Positions 8,941 to 18,350 of a stretch of 64,000 nucleotides of DNA are shown piece by piece. Positions within the stretch are counted from its first letter, which is position 1; each line of letters starts with the position of its first letter. Below the pieces are notes generated by a model. That model worked only from the letters and a program-made list of their open reading frames with translations, was not told the DNA's origin and did no database searches. Location: NCBI RefSeq assembly GCF_000582685.1, contig NZ_KK073768.1:4371512-4435511 (forward strand), written 5' to 3'. This stretch comes from [Scytonema hofmanni] UTEX 2349. Its GTDB lineage: Bacteria > Cyanobacteriota > Cyanobacteriia > Cyanobacteriales > Nostocaceae. Made by a program: the position numbers and the translations under genes.

Positions 8941-9927
8941 TTACCTATTGGAGTTGGGAAAGGGTTGACCAAACTCAAATACCCCAGAATTAGGAACATT
9001 AACTGGATAGTTAGGGACGGTTTGAACAGGAAAACCAGGGGCACCGACACTAAGAGGAGCAGTATTAAAATTACCAGGCTGATTTGGGAAACTCGGTGGG
9101 GGAAGAACAGAACCAGGTTGTTGAGTAGGGTTATTAGAATTCAGCGCCGGTACTGTTACTAAAGGTATCTGTGAGTTGTTATAGTTACTGGGCGGTAAGT
9201 TGCTAGGCGGTGGATAGTTATAATTACTTGGCGGTAAGTTACTGGGCGGTAAGTTGCTAGGCGGTGGATAGTTATAATTACTCGGTGGTAAGTTGCTCGG
9301 TGGTAAGTTGCTAGGCGGTGGATAGTTATAATTACTCGGTGGTAAGTTGCTCGGTGGTAAGTTGCTAGGCGGTGGATAGTTATAATTACTCGGTGGTAAG
9401 TTGCTTGGTGGTAAGTTGGTAGGCGCTGGATAGTTATAATTACTTGGTGGTAAGTTGCTTGGTGGTGGATAGTTTCCCTGTTGAGAATATGTGCCACCAG
9501 CAATTAAAGGACGTAAAACCCAGCGAGTGTTATTTTGCGCGGAAACGGGTTGCAGTTGTACCTGATTTGGATCTAAAGAAGTCCCTGGTGCTAAATCTAA
9601 AACAATGCGAGTTACGTTTTCGTTTAATTGGGAAACGCGAATTCTTTGAATTGCTCCAGAATAATTTTGTTGTGTGGCAACATAGCCTAATTTGGTATCA
9701 GGCAAATCTATAACCATGCGCGGGGGTTGGGCAAGATAAAAGTAACGCGGTGTTGTACCTCCTGAGAGATTAATTTCTAGTTGAAAAGCTTCTGGGTAAA
9801 AACGCCAATCTTCTAGCCTTGCTGCTGGGGCTGCAATACTGCTATTAGTTTCGAGAGTAATTGCTGTAAATAAGCCAAACAAACTCACATAAAGAAAAAA
9901 TTGCCTAATCCTCAACACCATTACCAT
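8941..9927 (-). CDS. AMIN-domain protein with Pro/Asn/Tyr-rich repeat tail
   Basis: 328-residue secreted protein from ATG 9927, chosen because AAAGGA lies just upstream and a signal peptide follows at once (MVMVLRIRQFFLYVSLFGLF ... SSIAAPAA). Residues about 35-145 are an AMIN domain (LEDWRFYPEAFQLEINLSGG, PRMVIDLPDTKLG, VTRIVLDLAPG), which targets cell-wall proteins to peptidoglycan or the septum. The rest is low complexity: repeated NLPPSNYNYPPPS units and a Pro/Asn/Gln tail, with no amidase_3 domain. It is therefore a cell-envelope-binding protein without visible catalysis. The repeats are near-identical at DNA level and probably change in number. Confidence 0.87.
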   Translation of the reverse strand: MVMVLRIRQFFLYVSLFGLFTAITLETNSSIAAPAARLEDWRFYPEAFQLEINLSGGTTPRYFYLAQPPRMVIDLPDTKLGYVATQQNYSGAIQRIRVSQLNENVTRIVLDLAPGTSLDPNQVQLQPVSAQNNTRWVLRPLIAGGTYSQQGNYPPPSNLPPSNYNYPAPTNLPPSNLPPSNYNYPPPSNLPPSNLPPSNYNYPPPSNLPPSNLPPSNYNYPPPSNLPPSNLPPSNYNYPPPSNLPPSNYNNSQIPLVTVPALNSNNPTQQPGSVLPPPSFPNQPGNFNTAPLSVGAPGFPVQTVPNYPVNVPNSGVFEFGQPFPNSNR

Positions 9928-9965
9928 TATTTGTGTCCTTTGGCTTTTGTTTGCGGTGTAACTTT

Positions 9966-10009
9966 CAGAAGGCAGAAGGCAGAAGGCAGAAGGCAGGAGG
10001 CAGAAGGCA
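9966..10009. repeat. heptameric repeat GCAGAAG
   Basis: Six tandem copies of a 7-base unit (GGCAGAA, one GGCAGGA) just upstream of the AMIN gene, on the side where its promoter should lie. An inverted heptamer pair (CTTCTGCCTTCTGCC) lies about 140 bp further on. Confidence 0.85.
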
Positions 10010-10206
10010 CTTATAGAACCCACCATTAAAAGAGTGGGATTGTAACAAGGACGTTTTATACCGGAAGTGCAAGCCATCTTGTGTATAATTATTGATTTGG
10101 ACTGGGCTTTAAACCCAGAGCTAAAGTTTTTATTAATACTCTTAACCTTCTGCCTTCTGCCCTCGACCCTCTGCCTTTCTTTGTAATTTTAATCGTTTTA
10201 GGACAA

Positions 10207-10293
10207 GACTTACGCAAAATACCTCTCAAACCCTTATTCCTCTGTTTTCTCTGCGTCCTCTGCGGTTCGTTATTCCGTTATTACTGCGTAAGT
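10207..10293. repeat. short element with inverted ends GACTTACGCA
   Basis: Perfect 10-base inverted ends, GACTTACGCA and TGCGTAAGTC, bracket about 67 bp. The interior includes CTCTGCGTCCTCTGCGG, which reappears in inverse orientation upstream of the AtzG-like gene near 59216. It has no coding capacity. It looks like a MITE in the 470-bp gap between the AMIN and antiporter genes. Confidence 0.65.
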
Positions 10294-10397
10294 CCTATAG
10301 GAATATCTTTCACGGTTATTTGACTCGAAGACAAGGAGACAAAGAAAAATTTCTCCCCCATCTCCCTCATCTCCCCCATCTCCCTCATCCCACCCTC

Positions 10398-12593
10398 CTA
10401 TCCTCTAAGTGCTGATTCGTGAGTGTTAGCATCAGCAAGGACTGAGGCTAAGTGAGAGGTGACTTGACTGTAACGACGGGTAATTAAAAGTGAGGAACGA
10501 CACTGAATCGCTAGTTCGTCTGTATAACGTCCGAGGGTTTGACGTTCAATGCCCCAAGCACGGCTAGTACCTGCAATAGTCAGGTCTACCCTTTCTGAAG
10601 CTTTGACTACAGCTTGGATTGGCTCAGAGGCTTCAATGGTTTGAATGTCAATGCGATCGCGTACACTTTGAGGCAATTGCTGCATCATTTTGTGCAACTC
10701 GTGGCTCATTTCATTTTTAACGCGATTTTCTGAGACTACCTGTAAAATCTTTAACAGGCAAGTATCACGATTTATGAGCAGTCTCAACGCAAGTATCAGT
10801 GCTAAATCATCGTGGATATTTGCAGAATACGGCACCAACAAATTTTCTAAGCGCTTTTTGCCTCTGTCTATAAACACTGCTACATCAACCGGCGCTGTAT
10901 TCAGAATTTGACCAACTCTCCCCCCTAAGCGATTATTACTAAAAGCTGGGCGATGCCATCCGACTAAAATTAAATCAGCTGGTTTGAGTTCGGCTATCTC
11001 TGCTGTTTCTTGTGCAACGTTACTGCATATGCGAATTATCGGATGTACGTAAGAGCGTGTAGAAGGCGGCTCTAAGGTATCAATTAATTCTTCTAGCTGT
11101 TGCCGACGTTCTTCGATTAATCGGTTTGCTTCAATTGGGGTACTTTCAAAGGGATAATCTTCTGAAAGTTCAATCAAACTGAGAGGATGAACAGCTGTAG
11201 GTTGTTGGTAGTTGAGTGCGATCGCTACTGCTAACTGTACTAAGCCTTTTTGTGTACTCGGATTCGCTACTGGTACTAAAATCCGGTAAATTTGACCGTA
11301 AGAATCGACCGTCGCAATATCTCTACTAGCTTCTGGTGCATCTTCTTTTTCAACCACATCTAGTTTGATTAGCCGTTTCGGATATGTCCACTCTAACAAA
11401 GGCGAGGTCATAAATGTGGTTACTAACGCCACAATCACCAGCATGGTGAAAAGTAAAGGCGTAATTACTCCCAACGACAAACCAATATTTAATACTATCA
11501 GTTCGGTTAAACCGCGAGTATTCATCAACCAAGCGAGTGCTGAAGCTTCGCGTTTTTCAATTCCTGAGAAGCGAGCTGCTACATAAGTGCCTGTGTATTT
11601 TCCGGCGATCGCTACGAATAACACCAATCCACATAACAACCACAATTCCGGACGGTTAACTAAGCCGATTTGCGTCCGCAGACCACTATAAGCAAAAAAT
11701 ACTGGTAGCAGAAATATCAACACGAAATCTTTAGTTTTTCCCGCTATTTCCCGCACTAAACCAGCATTCTTGGGCATTATCGTCCCTAGCAAAAATGCTC
11801 CAAAAATCAAATCAATACCAATTAGTTCGGTAATCAGAGCGGAAGCAACTACTCCCATGTAAATTAAAGCTAGGAGTAATTGGTTAAGGCGTTTGGTGCG
11901 ACGGTAGTAAATAGCAAGACGTTGCAAAAAAGTTCGTCCCACCGTCATCATAAACCCGATATAAAGCAAAAGAGCGATAATTGTATGCCAAGCCCCACCA
12001 ATAGTACCTTCTCTAGCGACAGCAATTGCTACTGCTAACAAACACCAAGCGACCAAATCATTCACAGCGGCAGAAGTTAATGCCAAAGTTCCCAAGTACG
12101 TTGCCTGTAAGTTTTTCTCGGTAATTATTCTGGCAAGTACTGGAAATGCTGTCATTGATGTTGCCGATGCCAAAAATAGTGTAAAAGCGGTAAATGAAAC
12201 ATTGCCATGAGAAAGCAATGGATACAGTAACAAAGCTAATAAAGTTGCTAAGGCAAATGGTACTAAAACTGAGATGAAACCAGTAAAAATTGCTACATCT
12301 ATTTTACCTTTGAGATACTTGGGATCTAACTCTAGACCAATCAGAAACATGAAAAATATCAGTCCCACCTGAGATAAAACATTTAGAAAGGGAACAGTTT
12401 CCGGTGGGAACAGGGTAGCGGCTAGATTTGGAGCAACCCAACCAAATAATGATGGTCCAAGCATAATGCCGGCAACAATTTCACCAATTACCAGGGGTTG
12501 CTTAAGCCACTCTAATGCCAATCCGATTAAGCGTGACATTCCAATTACAATTAGCACCTCAATCAAAACGAGAATAACTGTGTCAATATGCAT
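10398..12593 (-). CDS. CPA2-family Na+(K+)/H+ antiporter with USP-like C-terminus
   Basis: 731-residue monovalent cation/proton antiporter of the inner membrane. I chose ATG 12593 because AGAGGAG lies directly upstream; an in-frame GTG at 12611 lacks this. Residues 1 to about 400 form 12-13 membrane helices with family motifs (VIGEIVAGIMLGPSLFGW, FLIGLELDPKYLKG, LTSAAVNDLVAWCLLA, NTRGLTELIVLN). From about 430 on are soluble universal-stress-protein-like segments (ILVPVANPSTQKG, DLILVGWHRPAF, LLVPYSANIHDD) that probably bind nucleotide and regulate transport. It stands alone. Roles in pH or salt homeostasis are inferred from the family. Confidence 0.9.
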   Translation of the reverse strand: MHIDTVILVLIEVLIVIGMSRLIGLALEWLKQPLVIGEIVAGIMLGPSLFGWVAPNLAATLFPPETVPFLNVLSQVGLIFFMFLIGLELDPKYLKGKIDVAIFTGFISVLVPFALATLLALLLYPLLSHGNVSFTAFTLFLASATSMTAFPVLARIITEKNLQATYLGTLALTSAAVNDLVAWCLLAVAIAVAREGTIGGAWHTIIALLLYIGFMMTVGRTFLQRLAIYYRRTKRLNQLLLALIYMGVVASALITELIGIDLIFGAFLLGTIMPKNAGLVREIAGKTKDFVLIFLLPVFFAYSGLRTQIGLVNRPELWLLCGLVLFVAIAGKYTGTYVAARFSGIEKREASALAWLMNTRGLTELIVLNIGLSLGVITPLLFTMLVIVALVTTFMTSPLLEWTYPKRLIKLDVVEKEDAPEASRDIATVDSYGQIYRILVPVANPSTQKGLVQLAVAIALNYQQPTAVHPLSLIELSEDYPFESTPIEANRLIEERRQQLEELIDTLEPPSTRSYVHPIIRICSNVAQETAEIAELKPADLILVGWHRPAFSNNRLGGRVGQILNTAPVDVAVFIDRGKKRLENLLVPYSANIHDDLALILALRLLINRDTCLLKILQVVSENRVKNEMSHELHKMMQQLPQSVRDRIDIQTIEASEPIQAVVKASERVDLTIAGTSRAWGIERQTLGRYTDELAIQCRSSLLITRRYSQVTSHLASVLADANTHESALRG

Positions 12594-13069
12594 AGTCTCC
12601 TCTACATCCACTAGCCGATGTCCCCTTGATGATTCTCCAACTCAGTTGAATATGTCAATGTCTTTGAAGATAACGTTGGAGGTCGGTGCAAAAAACTTAT
12701 ATAAAGATAAGTAAACGCGTAGAACGCAACTACCAGTATTCCTCAGTCCTGAACAACACTGTAGCCTATTTGACCTCAGTACAACCTCAGTGCTACAAAA
12801 GGTAAATTAAGACCGAGCACAAGTCATTCGATTAAATGCACATGGTTGGTACGTAAATGCTGCCCATTTTAATTGGACTCCACAAAGAGTGAGAGACCTG
12901 CACTGTCAAGGTTTCCCACGCCACATGCGATTTCGTCGCTTCTAGTTGCGTTCTTCGCAGTGGCTCGACTTTCTTCTGTGTGTCCAGCATCCGCTGCAAC
13001 GATCGCACTTTTGGTAAAGGTCTTTCTTAGTATTCAAGACAAATAGCCTTTTCTTACCAAGCGATCGCC

Positions 13070-13173
13070 CAATACGGTTCAGTTAAGAAATTTATCCGTT
13101 GAGGCAGGCTGTTCTTGAGCAGGGGATGCAGGGGAAGCAGGGGGGGAGAAAAAAGCTTATCTGAACCGTATTG
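13070..13173. mobile_element. MITE family B, copy 1 (ends CAATACGGTTCAG)
   Basis: 104-bp element with 18-base ends, CAATACGGTTCAGTTAAG and its complement CTTATCTGAACCGTATTG, differing at one position. It has no coding capacity; the inside is G-rich (GCAGGGGATGCAGGGGAAGC). Ten-base direct repeats AGCGATCGCC, themselves a HIP1 site, flank it exactly on both sides and look like a target-site duplication. The rest of the 900-bp gap (12594-13500) shows only a GC-rich palindrome near 13250-13297 and no gene I can support. Confidence 0.8.
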
Positions 13174-13500
13174 AGCGATCGCCAACTACTTCTGGTAAAT
13201 TTTGGATCTGCTATAGCGTTTCCCAAGCAAATGAAGTACACCCCACCCGCACTATCGCGCACCCTCCCCTTGCCAAGGGGAGGGTTGGGGAGGGGTCATT
13301 TCGTACCTCACCAGAGTGGGAAAGGCTATAAGTGTAACACTGATGGAATTCTGGAAAAAACCGGAACCTTAATTGGCAGCGCTGAATACAAAAATTTTTC
13401 CCTATTTCTGGAACAGTCCTTACTTTTTGGGAAGTCTAGAATTAGAAGGTGATTTAATCGCCTGCTATCAATGCCTTATCGGAAAGTAAAAATAACTGCC

Positions 13501-13929
13501 ATGAAATCTAATTATAATCACCAATATTATATGTTAAAGCTAGGTTTGTTCAGTGCAGGTGCATTACTGTGCTTGATACCCTTGCTTTCTTTTCCAACAG
13601 TAGTTTCGGCTTCAACTAGACCTCAAGCGGTGCAAATAGCCGCTCTAAATGATTGTGTCAATGATATCTCAGAAGGTTTCTCTGTGGAAACTACAAATTA
13701 TTACGTAGGTATCTGCTACACAAATAAAGGTAGCTTTTACGTTGGCAGAACCAAGAAAACAGGCGATCGCTTAGTTATTCCCGTCTCTTATAACAAGGCA
13801 AAAAATGTATATCTTGCCGAAAATGGTGAGTATACTTACACCCTTGACTTAAATAAAAATCAGCTAATTATCAAGTTACCAAATGGCAACCTGTATACTG
13901 ACAAAGTAATTAGAGTAATTGATTCTTGA
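13501..13929 (+). CDS. small secreted protein of unknown function
   Basis: 142 residues from ATG 13501; an in-frame ATG at 13471 would add ten residues before the signal peptide. The N-terminus is a clear signal peptide (MLKLGLFSAGALLCLIPLLS ... VVSA) with predicted cleavage near residue 38, so the mature product of about 105 residues should be periplasmic or extracellular. Two Cys (LNDCVNDI, VGICYTN) could form a disulfide. The mature part is predicted mostly beta. I recognise no family. It is convergent with folE across a heptamer repeat. Confidence 0.7.
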   Translation: MKSNYNHQYYMLKLGLFSAGALLCLIPLLSFPTVVSASTRPQAVQIAALNDCVNDISEGFSVETTNYYVGICYTNKGSFYVGRTKKTGDRLVIPVSYNKAKNVYLAENGEYTYTLDLNKNQLIIKLPNGNLYTDKVIRVIDS

Positions 13930-13938
13930 CAAGTAAGG

Positions 13939-14006
13939 GTTAGTGGTTAGTGGTTAGTGGATAATAAAACAACTAACCACCATCAACTAACCACCATCAA
14001 CTAACC
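13939..14006. repeat. heptameric repeat with inverted halves at convergent 3' ends
   Basis: TTAGTGG units on the left and the complementary CCACCATCAACTAA units on the right form an imperfect hairpin between the secreted-protein gene and folE. It could act as a terminator for both. Confidence 0.7.
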
Positions 14007-14714
14007 TTAAAAGAACGCTGGTTGATGGCGAATTAAATTAAAGAATTCTTCGCGGGGTTTTTGTTCATCTTGGAATACACCGACCATCGCACTGGTGACT
14101 GTCCAAGAACCGGGTTTCTGCACACCCCTCATTACCATGCACATATGGCTAGCTTCCATGACAACAGCAACGCCTTTAGGTTGTAAAATTGTTTGAACGG
14201 CTTCGGCAATTTGGCGAGTTAGTCTTTCTTGTACTTGCAAGCGTCGGGAATACATTTCTACAATCCGGGCAAGCTTACTTAGTCCTACCACTTTTTGGTT
14301 GGGGATATAAGCAACATGCGCTCTACCCATAAACGGCAGCATGTGGTGTTCGCACAAGCTGAAGAAATTAATATCGCGGACTAACACCATCTCATTATGC
14401 CCTTCATCAAAGATGGCATCATTCACAAGCTCTTCTAGAGATTGGTTGTAACCGCTGGTAAGAAACCGCATTGCTTCTGCAACACGCTTGGGTGTTTTCA
14501 AAAGTCCTTCACGTTCAGGATCTTCTCCGACACCTACTATAATAGACCGCACGGCATCCTTCATTTGCTCCATGTGTTCCTCTGAGGGTTCATGCAAATC
14601 AGGTTTTCGTCCGTAGCGAGTATTGCGATCGGGTCTGGGATTGATAGCTTCTGACAAGTCGGGAATTAAAGGAGATTGAGAGGTATTGGAACCGTTGGAA
14701 CGAGCAGTAGTCAT
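14007..14714 (-). CDS. folE: GTP cyclohydrolase I
   Basis: Makes 7,8-dihydroneopterin triphosphate from GTP, the first step toward folate and pteridine pigments. 235 residues from ATG 14714; the longer frame starts at a TTG at the edge of a MITE and is unlikely. Zinc ligands are visible in FFSLCEHHMLPFMGRAHVAY (Cys and His) and in SHMCMVMRGVQ (second Cys). It also has the family stretches GLLKTPKRVAEAM and GLSKLARIVEMYSRRLQVQE. The N-terminal 45 residues are a low-complexity extension. It is the last of five minus-strand genes running from aldehyde-deformylating oxygenase to folE. Confidence 0.95.
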   Translation of the reverse strand: MTTARSNGSNTSQSPLIPDLSEAINPRPDRNTRYGRKPDLHEPSEEHMEQMKDAVRSIIVGVGEDPEREGLLKTPKRVAEAMRFLTSGYNQSLEELVNDAIFDEGHNEMVLVRDINFFSLCEHHMLPFMGRAHVAYIPNQKVVGLSKLARIVEMYSRRLQVQERLTRQIAEAVQTILQPKGVAVVMEASHMCMVMRGVQKPGSWTVTSAMVGVFQDEQKPREEFFNLIRHQPAFF

Positions 14715-14759
14715 AGGGTAAGTCTTTGTTAGAGTTTGAATTACTTTTGGGTTATGAGT

Positions 14760-14862
14760 CAATACGGTTCAGTTAAGGATTTTTGGTAATGATTTTAGAC
14801 CTGTAGAGACGCGATTAAACGAAGTCTCTAACAAGAAATTTGAATTTAACTGAAACGTATTT
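14760..14862. mobile_element. MITE family B, copy 2
   Basis: Ends CAATACGGTTCAGTTAAG and TTTAACTGAAACGTATTT match as inverted repeats at 15 of 18 positions. The interior contains a degenerate GTAGAGACGCGATTAAACG palindrome (14803-14831). TTATGAGT occurs directly at the left boundary and 3 bp beyond the right one, a possible target duplication. It sits in the spacer upstream of folE and may separate it from the SDR gene. Confidence 0.7.
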
Positions 14863-14967
14863 AATTATGAGTTATTAATTATAAGTTATGAGTTATAAGT
14901 TAATTACTAACTCGTAATTCTTAACTTCATGCTTCCTAACTTCTAATTTATAACTCAATAGATGCAC

Positions 14968-15693
14968 TTACAAAACGCCTTTGCTGGGCATAAGAATCAA
15001 TTCGTCAATAACAGCTTGTTGTGGTAAAAGTGCTGTGTGAAGAATCGATTGAGCCACGATTTCTGGGGTTAACATATTTGTGCGGTCAAGTTTGACGCGG
15101 ACAGTTTCTGTGTCCCAGAGTTCGGTGTTGACAGAACCTGGACAAATAGCAGTGACGCGAATGCCGTGAGCGCGTTCTTCTTGTGCCAAAGCTTGAGAAA
15201 GGGATATCAAACCAGCTTTGCTAACGCTGTATGCTCCCCAACTGGCAAAGGCTTGTTTGCCGGCAATAGAAGCGACATTGATGATTGTGCCGTGTCCTCG
15301 ATCGCGCATTGAAGGTAAAATCCCCAGAATACACTGAAACACGCTGGTAAGATTTAAGTCGATTACCTGCTGCCAGTCAGCTAAAGAAGTTTCGCTCAAC
15401 GTCGCTGTGTATCCCATGCCAGCATTGTTGACTAGAATATCTATGTCCCCAAAGTCACGCGCGATCGCACTCATTGACTCTTGTACTTGGGCAATACTAG
15501 CTAGATCAACACTATAAGCTTTCGCTGTCACGTCTGCGTGCCTTGCTGCCATCGCTACTGACTCCAATTTTTCAACAGAACGGCTCACCAAAGCGACATC
15601 TATTCCCGCTTTCGCAAATGCCAATGCTGTTGCTTTGCCAATTCCACTGCTTGCTCCAGTAATCAGAGCGCGTCGTTTCTGGGTAACACTCAT
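14968..15693 (-). CDS. SDR family oxidoreductase
   Basis: Classical short-chain dehydrogenase/reductase, 241 residues from ATG 15693 (GGAGAT upstream decides the start). It has the NAD(P) motif TGASSGIG at residues 10-17, NNAGMG, and the catalytic Ser-Tyr-Lys with YSVSKAG. The substrate is not evident. The order oxygenase, acyl-ACP reductase, accA, SDR, folE is, from memory, conserved in Anabaena-type cyanobacteria. That suggests a link to fatty-acid/alkane metabolism or, because folE is next, to pteridine reduction (sepiapterin reductase is also an SDR); neither is demonstrated here. Confidence 0.88.
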   Translation of the reverse strand: MSVTQKRRALITGASSGIGKATALAFAKAGIDVALVSRSVEKLESVAMAARHADVTAKAYSVDLASIAQVQESMSAIARDFGDIDILVNNAGMGYTATLSETSLADWQQVIDLNLTSVFQCILGILPSMRDRGHGTIINVASIAGKQAFASWGAYSVSKAGLISLSQALAQEERAHGIRVTAICPGSVNTELWDTETVRVKLDRTNMLTPEIVAQSILHTALLPQQAVIDELILMPSKGVL

Positions 15694-16035
15694 GCTATCT
15701 CCAATTTTTTTGGTGGTTTGCAAACTGCACCACCACCTAATTACTCAAAACTTTTACTTTGACATAGATTAAAGAATTCTGAAAAATATGATAAATTTTC
15801 CTTCTAAACTGCTATAATTCCTTGCCAAGGTATGTATATTCTCACTTTTAAGTTTTCCAAAGGAATACTATACAGCTTTCGCTACCGAAATTCTTTGTCC
15901 GGAGTGAAAATTGATTAGTTAGTCATCAAAACACCAAAAATGCGAATACCTATGGCTGTTGAAGATTGTTAAAAATCTTTACATACCACAGGCAATTATA
16001 GCATTGCTGTAAAACGAATAAATTACCCCATAGTC
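15694..16035. other. AT-rich spacer between accA and SDR gene
   Basis: 342 bp without a gene. I see AT-rich sequence likely to hold the SDR promoter, and no clear palindrome or repeat. Confidence 0.5.
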
Positions 16036-17019
16036 TTAAGAATGGGGAACTTCCGTGAAAACACCAATTTTGCGGAATTTTTCATAACGCAATTGACGGC
16101 GTTCGGCAGGAGTTAACCGGTAAAGTTCTTCCAAATTGTCCAGCAGAGCTTGTTTAAGAGTATTAACGGCTTTGATCGGGTCGGAATGAGCGCCACCGAT
16201 GGGTTCAGTTAATATCTGATCGATAATTCCCAAACCCTTGAGGTCATGTGATGTCATTTTTAAGACAGCGGCAGCTTGAGGAGCTTTGCTGGCATCTTTC
16301 CATAAAATGGCGGCGCAGGCTTCGGGAGTAATTACAGTATAGACAGAATGTTCAAACATCATCAGGCGATCGCCTATCCCAATACCCAAGGCACCACCGG
16401 AACCACCTTCACCAATGACTGTGCAGATAATTGGTACATCTAGACAGAACATTTCTCGTAAATTGTAGGCGATCGCTTCACCTGCACCTTGTCGTTCGGC
16501 GATTACCGTCGGCAAAGCACCTGGGGTATCAATAAAGCATAAAATTGGCATCCCAAACCTGTTAGCATGTTCCATCAAGCGCATTGCTTTGCGATAACCG
16601 CCAGGGGTTGCCATGCCAAAGTTACGGGCAATATTATCTTTAGTGTCGCGTCCTTTTTGATGACCCAACATGACAATGGGCATTCCACTCAAACGACCCA
16701 CACCACCAACCAAAGCCGGATCGTCAGAACCACAGCGATCGCCATGTAACTCCATCCATTCATCACTGATTGCCTGAATGTAATCAAGAGTACTAGGGCG
16801 GCGGGGATGACGAGCCACTTGCAGCCGCTGAGACGGTGATAAACTAGTAAAAATTTCCTCACGCAGTTCCATAGAACGGGCTTCTAATTTCCGAATTTCA
16901 TTAGAAACATCAACGCCATTTTCTTCAGCAAGTAGACGAATCTGCTCAATTCGGTTAGCAAGTTCTGCAAGAGGCTTTTCAAAATCCAACAACAGCGGTT
17001 TACGCTCGGTAGTAGCCAT
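16036..17019 (-). CDS. accA: acetyl-CoA carboxylase carboxyltransferase subunit alpha
   Basis: Alpha subunit of the carboxyltransferase, which with AccD transfers CO2 from biotin to acetyl-CoA to give malonyl-CoA, the first committed step of fatty-acid synthesis. 327 residues, typical length, starting MATTERKPLLLDFEKPLAEL. Signature stretches: RHPRRPSTLDYIQ, HGDRCGSDDPALVGGVG, PGALPTVIAERQGAGEAIA, and the oxyanion-hole glycines IGEGGSGGALGIGIGD. It follows acyl-ACP reductase on the same strand, coupling precursor supply to alkane formation. Confidence 0.97.
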   Translation of the reverse strand: MATTERKPLLLDFEKPLAELANRIEQIRLLAEENGVDVSNEIRKLEARSMELREEIFTSLSPSQRLQVARHPRRPSTLDYIQAISDEWMELHGDRCGSDDPALVGGVGRLSGMPIVMLGHQKGRDTKDNIARNFGMATPGGYRKAMRLMEHANRFGMPILCFIDTPGALPTVIAERQGAGEAIAYNLREMFCLDVPIICTVIGEGGSGGALGIGIGDRLMMFEHSVYTVITPEACAAILWKDASKAPQAAAVLKMTSHDLKGLGIIDQILTEPIGGAHSDPIKAVNTLKQALLDNLEELYRLTPAERRQLRYEKFRKIGVFTEVPHS

Positions 17020-17036
17020 AACTTAGGAAATAGAAA

Positions 17037-17110
17037 GTGGTTAGTGGATAGTGGATAGTGGATAGTAGTTAGTTGTTAGTTGTTCTACTAACCAATAACA
17101 ACGAACAACT
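17037..17110. repeat. heptameric repeat hairpin between accA and acyl-ACP reductase
   Basis: TAGTGGA and TTAGTTG units followed by complementary ACTAACCAATAACAAC, giving an imperfect hairpin in the 100-bp spacer. It could attenuate read-through into accA. Confidence 0.7.
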
Positions 17111-17120
17111 AACAAGCTTA

Positions 17121-18140
17121 CTAAACCAGCAGTGGTCTAAATCCGTGTTTGATTGACACTTGACCGATCTGCTCCATTTTTTCTACCGTAATCTGATTTC
17201 GCCCCCAAGAAAAGTTCGTATATAACTTCTCAAATTCGAGCAGCATTGATTCGGCGAAGCAAGCAAATAACTGCCTTGCAGGAATATCCATATTGACTAT
17301 GCTCATAATTTTCCAGTCAATATCTAGAGAATGTTCGACAATGCCACCATTTAATACATGCACACCTGGATGCTGAATTTTCATGGCAAGGTTTTTGGGA
17401 TAGCCTCCATCAATTAGCAAACAGGGTTGCTTCAATACAGTGGGGTCAATTTCCATACCTTTGGGCATACTCGCAACCCAAACCACAATATCAGCTTGTG
17501 GTAGTGCTTCATCCAAGGACATGATTTTACCCCGCCCCAGTTCATCTTGCAAATTTTTCAGGCGTTCGGAGTTACGCGCTATCAGCAATAGTTCTTTAAC
17601 ATCACTTCTCGCATCTAGCCAGCGGCAGATAGCACTACCAATATCTCCAGTAGCACCGCACACAGCAACAGTCGCGTTATTCAGTTCAATTCCCAATTGC
17701 TTTGAGGCTTGCTCTACCTGCCGACAAATAATATAAGCAGTGTGAGTATTCCCGGTAGTGAAGCGTTCAAACTCTAGTTTAATATTGCGGACTTGCCGAA
17801 ACTGCTCCAAATTAAAATTTTCAAAAATAATTGAAGAAAACCCACCCAAAGCCGTGATATTTATGCCATTTTTTTGGGCATGAGACATAGCATTGAGAAT
17901 TTTGCGCGTTGCTGCCTTGATGCGTCGAGTAGCTAGCATCTCCGGCAAAAAGCAAGATTCTACATAGCGTCCTTCAATTTTCTGCCCAGTAATACTCGTG
18001 ACAGTAATAGTATCAACAATTTGCGGTGGGGCGCTGCACCAAAAATCTAAACCTTGATCTGCATATTCTGGGTAGCCCAATTCTTTAGCTACCGCTTGTG
18101 CGTGTTCCAAACTAGTGAGATGTCCGATTAGACCAAACAT
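17121..18140 (-). CDS. aar: long-chain acyl-ACP reductase
   Basis: Reduces fatty acyl-ACP to fatty aldehyde with NADPH, the first step of cyanobacterial alkane biosynthesis. 339 residues, starting MFGLIGHLTSLEHAQAVAKE, matching the family in length. The dinucleotide motif is CGATGDIGSAICRWL (about 161-175). The Cys I take as the catalytic acyl-thioester residue is Cys294 in RQLFACFAESMLLEFE. It lies downstream of the aldehyde-deformylating oxygenase on the same strand, the usual pairing, but separated by a G/C-rich minisatellite of about 220 bp. Confidence 0.96.
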   Translation of the reverse strand: MFGLIGHLTSLEHAQAVAKELGYPEYADQGLDFWCSAPPQIVDTITVTSITGQKIEGRYVESCFLPEMLATRRIKAATRKILNAMSHAQKNGINITALGGFSSIIFENFNLEQFRQVRNIKLEFERFTTGNTHTAYIICRQVEQASKQLGIELNNATVAVCGATGDIGSAICRWLDARSDVKELLLIARNSERLKNLQDELGRGKIMSLDEALPQADIVVWVASMPKGMEIDPTVLKQPCLLIDGGYPKNLAMKIQHPGVHVLNGGIVEHSLDIDWKIMSIVNMDIPARQLFACFAESMLLEFEKLYTNFSWGRNQITVEKMEQIGQVSIKHGFRPLLV

Positions 18141-18180
18141 GTAGTGTTATTAAACGTGTGCTTCATTGAAAGCGTGGAAT

Positions 18181-18350
18181 GGGTGGGGGGATGGGGAGAG
18201 GGGGGAGACAGGGGGAGCAGGGGAGGCAGGGGGAGCAGGGGAGGCAGGGGAGGCAGGGGGAGCAGGGGAAGAAATTCCGCCAAGTCCCCTTGTCCCCTTG
18301 TCTCCTTGTCCCCTTGTCTCCTTCTCCCCCTTGTCCCCCTTGTCCCCACT
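18181..18350. repeat. G-rich then C-rich minisatellite between the two alkane genes
   Basis: The left half (18181-18269) repeats GGGGGAGCAGGGGAGGCA-like units; the right half (18283-18350) repeats CCCCTTGTCC-like units. On one strand the two halves are partly complementary and could fold into a long, imperfect hairpin. The G-tracts are also compatible with quadruplex folding. It lies in the transcribed spacer from the oxygenase to the reductase. Confidence 0.8.

Noticed and set aside
9159..9503. 114-residue antisense frame across the AMIN gene repeat
   Set aside because: It is an out-of-frame reading of the Pro/Asn/Tyr repeat.
13171..13452. 93-residue plus-strand frame upstream of the secreted protein
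   Set aside because: It begins in a MITE end and reads through a GC-rich palindrome; composition is not protein-like.
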